A DNA stretch of 64,000 nucleotides from Sulfurivermis fontis (GTDB lineage: Bacteria; Pseudomonadota; Gammaproteobacteria; Thiohalomonadales; Thiohalomonadaceae), in the NCBI RefSeq assembly GCF_004001245.1, contig NZ_AP018724.1:496001-560000 (forward strand). The letters are read 5' to 3'. The first letter of the stretch is position 1; each line of letters opens with the position of its first letter. The position numbers were made by a program, and so were the translations under genes. Below are positions 18,028 through 27,633 of the stretch, piece by piece. The notes under the pieces are model-generated. The model was not told the DNA's origin. It saw nothing but the letters and a program-made list of their open reading frames with translations, and did no database searches.

Positions 18028-19212
18028 ATGACAACCCCCGCCGATTGTCAGGCTGATGTGGTGATCTGCGGCGGCGGCGTCGCCGGCCTGTGGTTGCTGG
18101 CGCGTCTGCGCCAGCAGGGGTATCGCGCCCTGCTGATAGAAAACCAGGCACTCGGTGCCGGTCAGACCCGTTATGCTCAGGGCATCATTCACGGCGGCAC
18201 CAAGTACGCACTCACCGGTGCGGTGAGCGGATCGAGCGAGGCGATCGCCGCCATGCCGCCGCTATGGCGCGCCTGCCTTGCGGGGCGTGGCGAGATCGAC
18301 CTGCGAGCCGTGCGCCTGATGTCCGATCACCAGTACCTGTGGTCCACCGCCAGCATCACCTCGCGCATGGCGGGATTCTTCGCCAGCAAGATGATGCGCA
18401 GCCGCATCGCGCCGCTGGATGCGGCGGATTATCCCGCCGTGTTTCGTCACCGCAATTTCCGCGGCCAGGTCTATCGGTTGGAAGAGCCGGTGCTGGATAC
18501 CGCAGCGCTGGTGCACGCCCTCGCGCTGCCGCACGAGTCGGCCATCTGGCGCGGCCGGGTCGTGCAAGCGGATGGTGTGCGGTTGACCCTGGATGATGGA
18601 GGGCAGCAGATAACGTTCGCCGCGCGGCAGGTGGTGTTGACTGCAGGCAAGGGCAATGCGGCATTGCTGCAGCTCTTCGGTCGCGACACACCCCAGATGC
18701 AGACACGACCGCTCAAGATGGTAATGGTGCGCGGCGAGCTGCCACAGGGCGTCTATGCCCATTGCCTCGGTGCCTCTAGCAATCCGCGCATCACCATCAG
18801 CACCCACTACGATGCACAAGGGCGGACGGTATGGTATCTGGGCGGCGATCTGGCGGAGGTCGGCGTCAAGCGCAGCGATGCCGAACAACGGGCGGCGGCA
18901 CGGCAGGAACTGGCAGACCTGCTGCCGTGGATCGATTTCTCTGCCTGTGAATTTGCCACGCTGGATATCGAGCGCGCCGAGCCGCGCATGCCCGACGGCC
19001 GCCGCCCCGACGATGTTTATGTCGACGGGCGTGACGGTGTGATCACGGCATGGCCCACCAAGCTGGCCTTTGCGCCGCGGCTGGCTGCGCGAATCGCTGA
19101 CATGCTGAAACAGGAAAACATTATGCCGTCGGTGGCCATGGCGGGGTTCCCGGCATGGCCATTCCCCGGCTACGCCCTGTTGCCGTGGCAGGAGGAAGAA
19201 CGATGGAGTTGA
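18028..19212 (+). CDS. FAD-dependent oxidoreductase, DAO family
   Basis: A 394-residue flavoprotein with an N-terminal dinucleotide fold (VVICGGGVAGLWLLARL, residues ~11-27) and the DAO-type GAGQTRYAQGIIHGGTKYAL block, reminiscent of glycerol-3-phosphate dehydrogenase and L-2-hydroxyglutarate oxidase. The substrate cannot be told from sequence. No transmembrane helix is evident. It lies 4 bp after hldE and overlaps the following aldo/keto reductase by 10 nt, so the two are tightly coupled and embedded in the heptose operon; a role on a sugar or polyol linked to core synthesis is possible. Confidence 0.8.
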   Translation: MTTPADCQADVVICGGGVAGLWLLARLRQQGYRALLIENQALGAGQTRYAQGIIHGGTKYALTGAVSGSSEAIAAMPPLWRACLAGRGEIDLRAVRLMSDHQYLWSTASITSRMAGFFASKMMRSRIAPLDAADYPAVFRHRNFRGQVYRLEEPVLDTAALVHALALPHESAIWRGRVVQADGVRLTLDDGGQQITFAARQVVLTAGKGNAALLQLFGRDTPQMQTRPLKMVMVRGELPQGVYAHCLGASSNPRITISTHYDAQGRTVWYLGGDLAEVGVKRSDAEQRAAARQELADLLPWIDFSACEFATLDIERAEPRMPDGRRPDDVYVDGRDGVITAWPTKLAFAPRLAARIADMLKQENIMPSVAMAGFPAWPFPGYALLPWQEEERWS

Positions 19213-19973
19213 GGGTGCTGGGCTCTACCGGCATGCAGGTCAGCCCGCTGGGACTCGGCACGGTGAAGATAGGGCGCGACCAGCAGGTGAAGTATCCGAC
19301 CGGCTTCACCATCCCCGACGATGCCGCGGTGCGCGCGCTGTTCGATCTCGCCTGGGAACTGGGAATCAACACGCTGGATACGGCACCGGCCTATGGCAAC
19401 AGCGAGGAGCGTCTGGGTCAGTTGCTGCCGCATAAGGACGACTGGATCATCGTCGGCAAGGTGGGCGAGATCTTCGAGAACGGGCAGTCCTCATTCGACT
19501 TCTCAGCGGCATTCACCCGTCGCAGCGTCGAGCGGAGCCTCAAGCGCCTGCGGCGCGATTACCTCGATATAGTGCTGGTGCATTCCGACGGCGATGACAT
19601 GCGCATCATCCGCGAAGAAGCCGTGTGCGACACCCTGCAACAGCTCAAGCAGGAGGGTCTGATTCGCGCGATCGGCATGTCTACCAAAACGGTCGCGGGC
19701 GGTCTGTGGTGTGTGGAGAATATGGATGTGGTGATGGCCACCTACAATCTGGCCTATACCGATGAGTTGCCGGTATTGCAGCGAGCCGCGCAACTGCACA
19801 AGGGGGTGCTGATCAAGAAAGGCCTGCAAAGCGGGCATGCACAGAGCGTCGAGGAGGCGTTGCGCTATGTCTTTGCCCAGCCGGCCGTGCACAGCGTCAT
19901 CGTCGGCACGATCAACCCTGGACACCTGCGTGCCAACGTCGCCATTACCGAACGAATTCTGGCAGGCCGCTGA
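19203..19973 (+). CDS. aldo/keto reductase family protein
   Basis: A 256-residue NAD(P)H-dependent reductase of the TIM-barrel AKR superfamily. Visible are the N-terminal hairpin (MELRVLGSTGMQVSPLGLG), the catalytic Asp/Tyr block TLDTAPAYGNSEERLG, and VLVHSDG at the position of the catalytic His. It is shorter than the typical 300-330 residues. The ATG at 19203 gives a 10-nt overlap with the FAD enzyme; the stop overlaps the waaF start (TGATG). Substrate unknown. Confidence 0.85.
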   Translation: MELRVLGSTGMQVSPLGLGTVKIGRDQQVKYPTGFTIPDDAAVRALFDLAWELGINTLDTAPAYGNSEERLGQLLPHKDDWIIVGKVGEIFENGQSSFDFSAAFTRRSVERSLKRLRRDYLDIVLVHSDGDDMRIIREEAVCDTLQQLKQEGLIRAIGMSTKTVAGGLWCVENMDVVMATYNLAYTDELPVLQRAAQLHKGVLIKKGLQSGHAQSVEEALRYVFAQPAVHSVIVGTINPGHLRANVAITERILAGR

Positions 19974-21001
19974 TGGTTGCCAGATCACGCATTCTGGTGA
20001 TCGGTCCGGCCTGGGTCGGTGACATGGTGATGGCGCAGAGCCTGTTCATTGCCTTGCGCCGGGACGGGGCAGAGGTGGATGTGGTTGCGCCACAATGGTC
20101 GCTGCCTCTGCTGGCGCGCATGCCGGAAGTGCATCGTGCCATTGCACTGCCCGTGGGGCACGGTAACTTCGGCTTGCTGGAACGCTGGCGCATCGGCCGC
20201 AGCCTGCGCGCCTATCATTATGACCGTGCCATCGTAATGCCGCGTTCGTTCAAGTCCGCATTGATTCCCTTCTTCGCCGGCATACCGCGTCGCACCGGTT
20301 ATCGGGGTGAAATGCGCTACGGCCTGCTCAATGACATCCGCCCGCTGGACAAACAGTTGCTGCCCCGTGTCGTAGATCGCTATGTCGCCCTGGGTTTGCC
20401 GATGGATGCTCCGTTGCCGCCGCGGGATATCCCATTGCCGCGTCTGAACGTTGATGTGGAAAATCGCCAACGCCTGATTCGCCAGCTTGACCTCGACATG
20501 GCGCGTCCTGCCGTTGCCTTCATGCCGGGCGCGGAGTACGGGCCAGCCAAGCGCTGGCCGCTGCCGCACTATGCGGCACTGGCGCGCGAGCTTCTCGCCA
20601 GCGGGCGTCAGGTATGGATACTCGGTTCTGCCAAGGAGCAGGCCGATGGCGAGGCGATCGTTGCGGCGGCACCGAGTGTGCGAAACCTGTGCGGCATGAC
20701 CCGGCTAGAGGACACGGTGGACCTGCTTTCCCTGGCCAGTGCCGCCGTGAGCAACGACTCCGGGCTGATGCATGTGGCCGCTGCGACCGATGTGCCTCTG
20801 GTGGCTTTGTACGGCTCGTCTTCGCCAACCTACACCCCGCCGTTGTCGCACGAGGCGCGGGTGCTCTACCTTGGCCTGCCGTGCAGTCCCTGCTTCAAAC
20901 GCCACTGCCCGCTGGGTGATACTCCGTGCCTGAAGGACATGACACCACCGCAGGTGATGTCGGCATTGCAATCGATCTGGGAGTCGGAAGATCATGCCTA
21001 A
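19973..21001 (+). CDS. waaF: lipopolysaccharide heptosyltransferase II
   Basis: GT9 enzyme that adds the second L,D-heptose to the LPS inner core at the cytoplasmic face of the inner membrane. The 342 residues match the family. Typical segments are RILVIGPAWVGDMVMAQSLF, the PRSFKSALIPFFAGIPRRTGYRGE stretch (residues ~90-113), and the nucleotide-sugar block SNDSGLMHVAAATDVPLVALYGS. It is coupled to the gene before (1-nt overlap) and after (8-nt overlap). Confidence 0.93.
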   Translation: MVARSRILVIGPAWVGDMVMAQSLFIALRRDGAEVDVVAPQWSLPLLARMPEVHRAIALPVGHGNFGLLERWRIGRSLRAYHYDRAIVMPRSFKSALIPFFAGIPRRTGYRGEMRYGLLNDIRPLDKQLLPRVVDRYVALGLPMDAPLPPRDIPLPRLNVDVENRQRLIRQLDLDMARPAVAFMPGAEYGPAKRWPLPHYAALARELLASGRQVWILGSAKEQADGEAIVAAAPSVRNLCGMTRLEDTVDLLSLASAAVSNDSGLMHVAAATDVPLVALYGSSSPTYTPPLSHEARVLYLGLPCSPCFKRHCPLGDTPCLKDMTPPQVMSALQSIWESEDHA

Positions 21002-21764
21002 GATATCGGCGTGCATTATTTCCTTCAATGAAGAACAGAAGATCGAGGACTGCCTGCGCAGTCTCGAAGGTATCGCCGACGAAATCATCGTGGTTGATTC
21101 GCTGAGCACAGACCGCACGATCGAGATCGCTGGCCGCTATACCGATCGAATCTATCACCAGAAATTTCTTGGTTATGCAGAACAAAAGAATCTGGCGGTA
21201 AGCCATGCCAGTCACGACTGGATACTCAGCCTGGATTGTGACGAAAGACTCTCGCCACAGCTGCGGCAGGCCGTTCTGGAGGTGAAAGACGCGCTGGACG
21301 AGCGTTGTGCCTATCGGATGCCGCGAAAAACCTTTTATGTTTACCGCTGGCTTGAGCACTGCTGGTACCCGGATCGCAAGGTCCGCCTGTTCAACCGCAG
21401 GAATGCCCGTTGGGGCGGCACCAATCCCCATGACCGTGTGGTGCTGGATGCCGGAGTGAATGTGGTCGACCTGAAGGGCGATATTCTGCATTATTCTTTC
21501 AGCAGCATTTCCGAACATCTGCGTACCATCGACAGCTTCACCGAAATCGGAGCACGTGAGATCATCGCCAAGGGCAAGCCGGTGTCGCTGCTGTCGCCGC
21601 TCAGCCACGGTCTGTGGACCTTCATCCGCCTCTATATCCTCAAGCGGGGATTCCTGGACGGTTTCGCCGGGTTTGTCGTGGCGACATTGTCTTTTATGCA
21701 TGCGTTCATCAAGTATGCCAAGGTGCTCATGCACCAGCGCAATCCAGGGCGGAGCAGGCTGTGA
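20994..21764 (+). CDS. GT2 glycosyltransferase, WaaE/KdtX-like
   Basis: A 256-residue inverting transferase with a GT-A fold. ACIISFNEEQKIEDCLRSL at the N-terminus, VDSLSTDRT and the metal-binding LDCDERLS are as in WaaE-type beta-1,4-glucosyltransferases that decorate heptose I of the inner core. The C-terminal 50 residues include an amphipathic/hydrophobic helix that could bind the membrane. It overlaps waaF by 8 nt and the following GT4 gene by 4 nt. Confidence 0.87.
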   Translation: MPKISACIISFNEEQKIEDCLRSLEGIADEIIVVDSLSTDRTIEIAGRYTDRIYHQKFLGYAEQKNLAVSHASHDWILSLDCDERLSPQLRQAVLEVKDALDERCAYRMPRKTFYVYRWLEHCWYPDRKVRLFNRRNARWGGTNPHDRVVLDAGVNVVDLKGDILHYSFSSISEHLRTIDSFTEIGAREIIAKGKPVSLLSPLSHGLWTFIRLYILKRGFLDGFAGFVVATLSFMHAFIKYAKVLMHQRNPGRSRL

Positions 21765-22864
21765 AGATACTTGAACTGTGTACTTCAGATGGCGTGGGCG
21801 GGCTGGAGTTATATGCACTGCGCAGCACCGCCGCCCTGCAGCGTCTGGGACATGATGTAATGGCCGTGGTGCGGCCCGGCACCATGTTGCAGCAGCGTCT
21901 GCACGAACAGGGGCTGGCTCATTTTGTGTTGCCGCGGCGCAGCCGTGCGTTGCCGCTGCTGGCGGCATGGCGATTGGCGCGCCTCATCGACAAGGCCCAG
22001 GTTGATGTGATTCATATGCACTGGGGGCCGGATCTGTTTCTGGCCGCGCTTGCCAAGCGGTGGGCAAGTCGTCCCGTGCGCCTGGTATACACGCGGCAGA
22101 TGGCCCTGACACGCCCCAAGAACGATGCCTATCATCGTTTTCTCTATCGGCAGATCGATCTCTATCTGACCATTACCGACAAGCTGTTGCAGCAGGCACG
22201 GCAGCTGCTGCCATTGCCCGCCGAACGGATACAGAGGCTCTATTACGGTGTCCCGGCGCCGGCAGTGCTGCAGGATGCAGAGCGGCGTGCGCTGCGTCAC
22301 TCGTTACAGATCCCGGAGCGGGTATTTGCCATCGGACTGATTGGACGCATGGAGGAGCAGAAGGGACAGCATCTCCTGATTGAGGCAGTACAATACTTGC
22401 GTGCGGCGGGCATACCGGCACACGCGACGCTGATCGGCCCGGCGATGGATGCGGCATACCAACAGCGTCTGCAGCGGGAAATTGAAGAGCGTGGACTCCA
22501 GGATGCGGTGATCTTGCGCGGACCGCACAAGACACCGATGGACATCATGCCGGCATTCGATGTCATTGTGCTGACGACGCGGATGGAGACCTTTGGTCTG
22601 GTACTGGCCGAAGCGATGCGCTGCGGGGTGGCGGTGGTCGGAACGGACGCCGGCGGAGTGCCGGAAATCATCGAGGACGGACGCAGCGGCCTGCTGTTCA
22701 CTCCGGAAGATGCATCTCATCTGGCGCGGCAGCTGGAACACCTGGCTCGCAATGATGGCCTGCGCCGTCAACTCGCTGCTGCCGGCAAGGCGCGTGCGGA
22801 TGATCTCTTTGCCGAAGAAAACCACTATCGGCGGCTGGCCGATACCTTGCTGAATGTCACCTAA
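21761..22864 (+). CDS. GT4 glycosyltransferase
   Basis: A 367-residue retaining transferase with GT-B fold. The GTG start (21761) overlaps the preceding stop (GTGA) and gives the N-terminus VKILELCTSDGVGGLELYALR. The C-terminal donor-binding domain shows GLIGRMEEQKGQHLLIEAV and the EAMRCGVAVVGTDAGGVPEII block. The sugar it transfers cannot be read from sequence; position in the core operon suggests an LPS core residue. Its end overlaps the converging GT9 gene by 4 nt. Confidence 0.85.
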   Translation: MKILELCTSDGVGGLELYALRSTAALQRLGHDVMAVVRPGTMLQQRLHEQGLAHFVLPRRSRALPLLAAWRLARLIDKAQVDVIHMHWGPDLFLAALAKRWASRPVRLVYTRQMALTRPKNDAYHRFLYRQIDLYLTITDKLLQQARQLLPLPAERIQRLYYGVPAPAVLQDAERRALRHSLQIPERVFAIGLIGRMEEQKGQHLLIEAVQYLRAAGIPAHATLIGPAMDAAYQQRLQREIEERGLQDAVILRGPHKTPMDIMPAFDVIVLTTRMETFGLVLAEAMRCGVAVVGTDAGGVPEIIEDGRSGLLFTPEDASHLARQLEHLARNDGLRRQLAAAGKARADDLFAEENHYRRLADTLLNVT

Positions 22865-23877
22865 TCGGTCAGAAACTGGCGGCTGATAGCCTGTGCCGCC
22901 GCAACGACGTCGATACTGCCCATATCCGTTTCGCCGGCTTCATCCGGGGGCGTGAAAGCAAGACGACGTTCGGGAGAGTTGAGCGTCTGCCAGCGCAGTG
23001 GTGTGGCGGAGCGGCGACGCGGGTAGAACGCCGCTGTCGGTACATCGAGAGCACCGGCTATGTGCAATGGTCCGGTAGAGCCGCTGATGAACAGGTCGGC
23101 ACAGGCGATGTGGCGGGCATAGTCGGCAATCCCGGTGGTGCGCAGGATGGTGTGCTGCAGATCACCGAGGAGTGCAGCCAGGGCTTCAGCCTTGAAATCT
23201 TCGCCAGGCCCGCAGCCGATGACAAAATACAGTGGCTGCTGTGAGTGCAGTGCTGTGGCGAGGGCTGCATATTGTTCCACGGAGAGGTTGCTGGCTGAAC
23301 CGCCGCTGCCGGGATGAATAAATATCACACGAGCATAGGGCTGAAGCATATAGGCATCACAGAAGGCAGCGCGTCGTTCAGTTTGCGTGTCTGGCGCGAA
23401 ACGTAAAAATGGGGCTGTCGGTTTTGGTGCTGGCGTAATTTTGAAATCGGTAAGAAATTTCTCCACTAGATCAAGATTGTACTGATACTCGGGCTTTTCA
23501 GAGCGAGAGCGACGTTGCTTCAGTCGATGGTTGTACAGGAACTGTGCCACTTTGGTGGCAGGCGCAAGGCGGTAGGGAATGCCGGCGGCAGCGGTGGCGA
23601 GCGCCACCCGGCCGGTGGAGAAAAGAGTGATCACCGCATCGAAGTGTTCAGCACGTAATTGACGCGCCAGTCGTACCCAGTCAGTGCTGCTGGCGTTGCT
23701 TCTGTCGTCCACTAAAATACTGTCGATGCCAGGGCATATCGCCGCCATTGGCGCTGTGTACGGCGGCACAAGTGCAACGATTTGTGCTTCTGGCATACTG
23801 GCCTTTAGCCAGGCAAAGCTTGGCCAACTAAGCATGAAATCGCCGAGCTTGTCGTTGCGAATGACGAGGATGCGCAC
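22861..23877 (-). CDS. GT9 heptosyltransferase-like glycosyltransferase
   Basis: A 338-residue GT9 protein: MRILVIRNDKLGDFMLSWP at the N-terminus and the FISGSTGPLHIAGALDVPTAAFYP block in the donor domain, with HPGSGGSASNLS between. It is distinct from waaF and is probably a heptosyltransferase III-like or other core transferase. It is last in an eight-gene leftward run and converges on the GT4 gene. The DNA is slightly more AT-rich than the heptose operon. Confidence 0.85.
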   Translation of the reverse strand: MRILVIRNDKLGDFMLSWPSFAWLKASMPEAQIVALVPPYTAPMAAICPGIDSILVDDRSNASSTDWVRLARQLRAEHFDAVITLFSTGRVALATAAAGIPYRLAPATKVAQFLYNHRLKQRRSRSEKPEYQYNLDLVEKFLTDFKITPAPKPTAPFLRFAPDTQTERRAAFCDAYMLQPYARVIFIHPGSGGSASNLSVEQYAALATALHSQQPLYFVIGCGPGEDFKAEALAALLGDLQHTILRTTGIADYARHIACADLFISGSTGPLHIAGALDVPTAAFYPRRRSATPLRWQTLNSPERRLAFTPPDEAGETDMGSIDVVAAAQAISRQFLTD

Positions 23878-23894
23878 GAATACAGTCCCGTAAT

Positions 23895-24866
23895 TTAATA
23901 CCGTGACGGCACTGCACGCAAATAAAATACGGCCTGGTCGCCTCGGCCTTCGCTATTCAATCGATGTGCTTGTTCTGTAAAGGCTTGTATTTCTTGTTTT
24001 GAGAAAATGTTCCGCTCATTCTTGTCGGCAGTTAATGGGATGTCGCGGGCATACAGTTCACTTCCGATAAATTGGAATTTTGAAGAGTCGTAATCAACGT
24101 TATCGACTTCCAGCCCACTCTCCATTGCCAGCAGCCCGATGCTACGTCGGCTGTGTAAATAGAGATGGCGGGGTGCGTCCAATTGAACCCAATTTTCTCG
24201 GTAACGTTCCCATGCATAGGAGTCGACGAGCGGAATACGCAACAAGATAGTGCCCCCCGGGGCGAGTAATCGTGCTACAGCCTGTAGGGCGCCTAGGGGA
24301 TTCGGCATATGTTCGAAGGAGTGGTGCAGCATGATTAGATCGTACGAAAGTCCAGCCTCCGTATGCTCCTCGATTGTACGCTTGAAAATGCGTACACCGC
24401 TGCCGTACATGTGGTCGGCCGAAACGAAAGGATCTATGCCATGCAAATGGCGAAATCCGCCCAATGCCATACGCAACAATAGGCGCCCCTGACCACAGCC
24501 AATGTCCAGAATGCGTGCGTCTTTGTTGATGCCTGCACGTTGTATCCAAGGTGCGTATTCCAATGGCTTGCTGATAACGTTGAAGATGCGGCCGAGAAAG
24601 TCGCGTCCGGTCAGCAGGTAGTTGACCCGATGGAAATCGACCCAACGACGGATGGGCGCTCGCTCAAAGCGCGCCATGCTTTTGTATGAATAGTAGTCTG
24701 TAGGGTAATAGTCGCCCAAATGCTCAGGGATCGTTTCGATTTGCAGGCAGCCGCATTGGGGACACTGAAAATAGCGAAACGAATGACGTGTCCCCAACAT
24801 CATCTCGCGGACGTCGTAGAAGTCAAAATCGGTAGTGTTGCGACAAACGCGACAGATTGGCTGCAT
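23895..24866 (-). CDS. class I SAM-dependent methyltransferase with N-terminal zinc ribbon
   Basis: A 323-residue protein. Residues 1-40 hold two Cys pairs (CRVC and CPQCGC) likely to bind zinc. The SAM-binding motif ILDIGCGQGRLLLRM is near residue 117, followed by an acidic strand end and HHSFEHMPNPLGAL. The closest recognisable type is the sugar C-methyltransferase-like proteins found in surface polysaccharide clusters, but the substrate is unknown. The codon and base usage is more AT-rich than neighbours. Confidence 0.8.
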   Translation of the reverse strand: MQPICRVCRNTTDFDFYDVREMMLGTRHSFRYFQCPQCGCLQIETIPEHLGDYYPTDYYSYKSMARFERAPIRRWVDFHRVNYLLTGRDFLGRIFNVISKPLEYAPWIQRAGINKDARILDIGCGQGRLLLRMALGGFRHLHGIDPFVSADHMYGSGVRIFKRTIEEHTEAGLSYDLIMLHHSFEHMPNPLGALQAVARLLAPGGTILLRIPLVDSYAWERYRENWVQLDAPRHLYLHSRRSIGLLAMESGLEVDNVDYDSSKFQFIGSELYARDIPLTADKNERNIFSKQEIQAFTEQAHRLNSEGRGDQAVFYLRAVPSRY

Positions 24867-24884
24867 GGAGAGGTGCCTGCTTGT

Positions 24885-25814
24885 TCAGCTTGTCGGATAC
24901 CGGCGATTCACAGGGCGGTAAGTCAATTTACGCGTCAGGGCGCTGCCCAGCGCAAAGTAATACTTCCAGTCGAGAATCATCCAGCGAGTGAGTACCGATA
25001 GCATGGTGACGGCAAGATGGTCAGGCCAAAGCCTAGTGGGCAGGTGTCGCCAAGTGAACAGAAATTTGTTTCGCATCGATACCAGTCGGCGCTTGGTGTT
25101 GCTTCGATATGTGCCGATGGTAGAGCTTATCTGATGATATATGCGGCATTCCGGCTTATATATGAGCTGATACCCTGACTTCATGGCTCGCTGTGCGAGA
25201 TCGGCGTCTTCCCAGTAAAATGGAGAGTAGATTTCGTCGAAACCGCCGAGTCCTACTGCTTTCTCACGATCGCAGACGAAACAGCACCCCAACAAAACAA
25301 ATTGGTGGTTGATCTCCGGCAGGAAGTCGTTGGGGTTTGGCTCAATTTTCTGGTTGAATCGTAGAAAACCACGGCGGTAGTACAGAAGTGAAGTCCGCTC
25401 TGTGTTGATTATGGCGGAAAAATCGGATCGATAATTCAGAATATCACCCTTCAGCGCAAATACTGCGGGATATGAAAATTCAGGAATCGCTTGTGCAAAG
25501 TAGTTGTCAGTGAAGGTGACATCGGTGTTGGCTACACAGAGTAACTGCTTCTTCGCAGCGAAAATACCCTTATTACAGGTGGATGAGAATCCCTGATTAA
25601 TTGAATTTTGCAGTATGATGATGTCAGGGTATTGGCTGCGCAGGAAGTTCACGCTGTCATCACTGGAACAGTCATCGATAACAAGTATCTCGAAATCTTC
25701 AATCCCTGCAACGCGAAGTGATTGGTATATAGTCGGTAGATTCCTCTCAAGTAAGTGACGCCCATTGAAATTGGGCAATATTACGCTGACAGATTTGGGG
25801 AAAGTGGACATCAA
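24885..25814 (-). CDS. GT2 glycosyltransferase
   Basis: A 309-residue GT-A transferase: VSVILPNFNGRHLLERNLPT at the start, LVIDDCSSDDS, the metal-site segment VANTDVTF, and an FYWEDADLAQRAMKSGY block as in rhamnosyl- and related transferases. The C-terminal part is basic and may touch the membrane. It is part of the leftward surface-sugar run; acceptor and donor unknown. It sits 3 bp from the GT17-like gene stop/start junction. Confidence 0.85.
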   Translation of the reverse strand: MMSTFPKSVSVILPNFNGRHLLERNLPTIYQSLRVAGIEDFEILVIDDCSSDDSVNFLRSQYPDIIILQNSINQGFSSTCNKGIFAAKKQLLCVANTDVTFTDNYFAQAIPEFSYPAVFALKGDILNYRSDFSAIINTERTSLLYYRRGFLRFNQKIEPNPNDFLPEINHQFVLLGCCFVCDREKAVGLGGFDEIYSPFYWEDADLAQRAMKSGYQLIYKPECRIYHQISSTIGTYRSNTKRRLVSMRNKFLFTWRHLPTRLWPDHLAVTMLSVLTRWMILDWKYYFALGSALTRKLTYRPVNRRYPTS

Positions 25815-25817
25815 TAC

Positions 25818-26666
25818 TCAGCCTAGTTGGCGGAAAAGATGCTCAAATCGGGAACGATTCGCAAGGACGTAAGCGGGGAACCGTTCGTCTGGCTCGACAA
25901 AGGTGTACGTGTATTCACGTCCAAATAGATCCAGGCCGGCATTAATGGCCAGATCGAGATTGCCGGGAACAAGCAAGTGTGAAAAATCGTATTTTTGTTC
26001 CTTCGAATGAGCAAACGAACGGAGTTTGTCTAGGACCATGGACGTGCCGCCTAGATAGGTAAAATGCCACCCACCGTCGGCGATTTGTGTTACAGCAGCA
26101 CCTGGATTGTCACGGCGTTTGCGAAACTCCTTTGTATTGGAGAAATCACAGAATGGCGCCATGACGCTGCCACGCCAATAGTGGTAGCCGCCAACGTTAA
26201 GCTCACATGGTGTAACTGGCCCGGATGTGGCGACACAATTTATGAAGTAACTACAAAATAACTGCTGAAAGACCTTTGTTCCCGGGGTGTCGCGGTATTC
26301 GAGCACCTTGGAGGCACGGGGGATTTCATCAAGGTCGGAGTAGATGATGACATCACCCGGCTCAGCTCCAGCAAGCCCGCGGATGATCTGGTTCTTCTGG
26401 TGATTGTCGTAGTCCATCGGACGGGGTACACGGAACCGCCGGAAGAATCCCGGATAGTCGTCCACTACGATGTGAATGATTTTGTGCCAGAACGCCTTGA
26501 ACCGCTCTTTGTTTTCTGCGTAATAAAGCGGCTTTGGCTTCTTTTGAAAGGTGCGTGTGGCCTCGACGAGAACGAAGTGATCGACGACTGGATCGAGTTC
26601 ATGCAACCGAATCTCTAGGAGATCCAGTTCGTTGAAGAACGCGAAGCAGTCGTAGACCTTGGGCAT
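25818..26666 (-). CDS. GT17-like glycosyltransferase
   Basis: A 282-residue protein matching the GT17 family (related to animal beta-1,4-mannosyl-glycoprotein GlcNAc-transferase III). Features are VYDCFAFFNELDLLEIRLHEL at the N-terminus, FVLVEATRTFQKKPKPLYY, DVIIYSDLDEIPR with the acidic metal site, and GGWHFTYLGG. GT17 enzymes are uncommon in bacteria and usually lie in surface polysaccharide clusters, as here. Transfer of GlcNAc or another HexNAc is possible but unproven. Confidence 0.85.
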   Translation of the reverse strand: MPKVYDCFAFFNELDLLEIRLHELDPVVDHFVLVEATRTFQKKPKPLYYAENKERFKAFWHKIIHIVVDDYPGFFRRFRVPRPMDYDNHQKNQIIRGLAGAEPGDVIIYSDLDEIPRASKVLEYRDTPGTKVFQQLFCSYFINCVATSGPVTPCELNVGGYHYWRGSVMAPFCDFSNTKEFRKRRDNPGAAVTQIADGGWHFTYLGGTSMVLDKLRSFAHSKEQKYDFSHLLVPGNLDLAINAGLDLFGREYTYTFVEPDERFPAYVLANRSRFEHLFRQLG

Positions 26667-26670
26667 GGCG

Positions 26671-27630
26671 TCAGATCAATCCTTGCTCAATCAGCGATGC
26701 GAAATAGGAGATGGTGGGTTTGAGGCCCTCCTCCAGCTTGATCTTTGGTTCCCAGCCCAGCTTTTCTTTTGCCAGCTGGATGTCGGGTTGGCGCTGCCTT
26801 GGATCGTCGTGTGGCAGAGGTTTGTGGATGATTTTGGATTTGGAGCCGGTCATGGCGATAATCTTCTCTGCCAGTTCCATAATGGTGAATTCCACAGGGT
26901 TACCTGTGTTGACAGGACCAGTGAAGTCGTCTGGGGTGCCCATCAGTCGAACGAACGCCTCAATCAAGTCATCCACATAGCAAAAAGAACGGGTTTGCTG
27001 CCCCTCTCCGTAAACAGTGATGTCGTGGCCCTTCAGTGCCTGGACGATGAAATTCGATACCACCCGCCCATCATTGGGATGCATCTTGGGCCCATAGGTA
27101 TTGAAAATGCGTGCTACCTTGATGCGGAGTTTGTGCTGTCGGTGATAATCAAAGAACAGCGTTTCGGCACAGCGCTTGCCCTCGTCGTAGCAAGAGCGGA
27201 ACCCTATCGGGTTCACATGTCCCCAGTAGCTCTCCGGTTGCGGATGTACTTCTGGATCGCCGTATACCTCGCTGGTGGAGGCCTGCATGATCTTGGCCTT
27301 GCAGCGGCGGGCTAATCCAAGCATGTTTAGTGCGCCCAAGACGCTGGTTTTGGTCGTCTGGACCGGGTCGGCCTGGTAATGGGGAGGCGAGGCCGGGCAG
27401 GCGAGATTATAGATCTCATCGACTTCCGTGTAGAGCGGCTGCGTCACGTCGTGGCGCAGGATCTCGAAGTGGGGATTGTCCAGCAAGTGCAGGACGTTGT
27501 CACGGGTGCCGGTGAAGAAGTTGTCCAGGCAGATGACGTCGTGGCCGTCGTTGAGCAGCCGTTCGCACAGGTGTGAGCCGAGAAAGCCGGCGCCGCCGGT
27601 GACCAGGATGCGCTTGCGCAGTGCGTACAT
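26671..27630 (-). CDS. UDP-glucuronate decarboxylase (UDP-xylose synthase)
   Basis: A 319-residue extended SDR enzyme. [15 protein letters not shown] binds [12 protein letters not shown], the catalytic YDEGKR (YxxxK) and [22 protein letters not shown] are characteristic of UXS, which converts UDP-GlcA to UDP-xylose. The next gene upstream (ugd) makes UDP-GlcA, so the two would supply UDP-xylose for a transferase in this cluster. A simple 4-epimerase is less likely because of the [15 protein letters not shown] block. Confidence 0.9.
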   Translation of the reverse strand: MYALRKRILVTGGAGFLGSHLCERLLNDGHDVICLDNFFTGTRDNVLHLLDNPHFEILRHDVTQPLYTEVDEIYNLACPASPPHYQADPVQTTKTSVLGALNMLGLARRCKAKIMQASTSEVYGDPEVHPQPESYWGHVNPIGFRSCYDEGKRCAETLFFDYHRQHKLRIKVARIFNTYGPKMHPNDGRVVSNFIVQALKGHDITVYGEGQQTRSFCYVDDLIEAFVRLMGTPDDFTGPVNTGNPVEFTIMELAEKIIAMTGSKSKIIHKPLPHDDPRQRQPDIQLAKEKLGWEPKIKLEEGLKPTISYFASLIEQGLI

Positions 27631-27633
27631 GTC

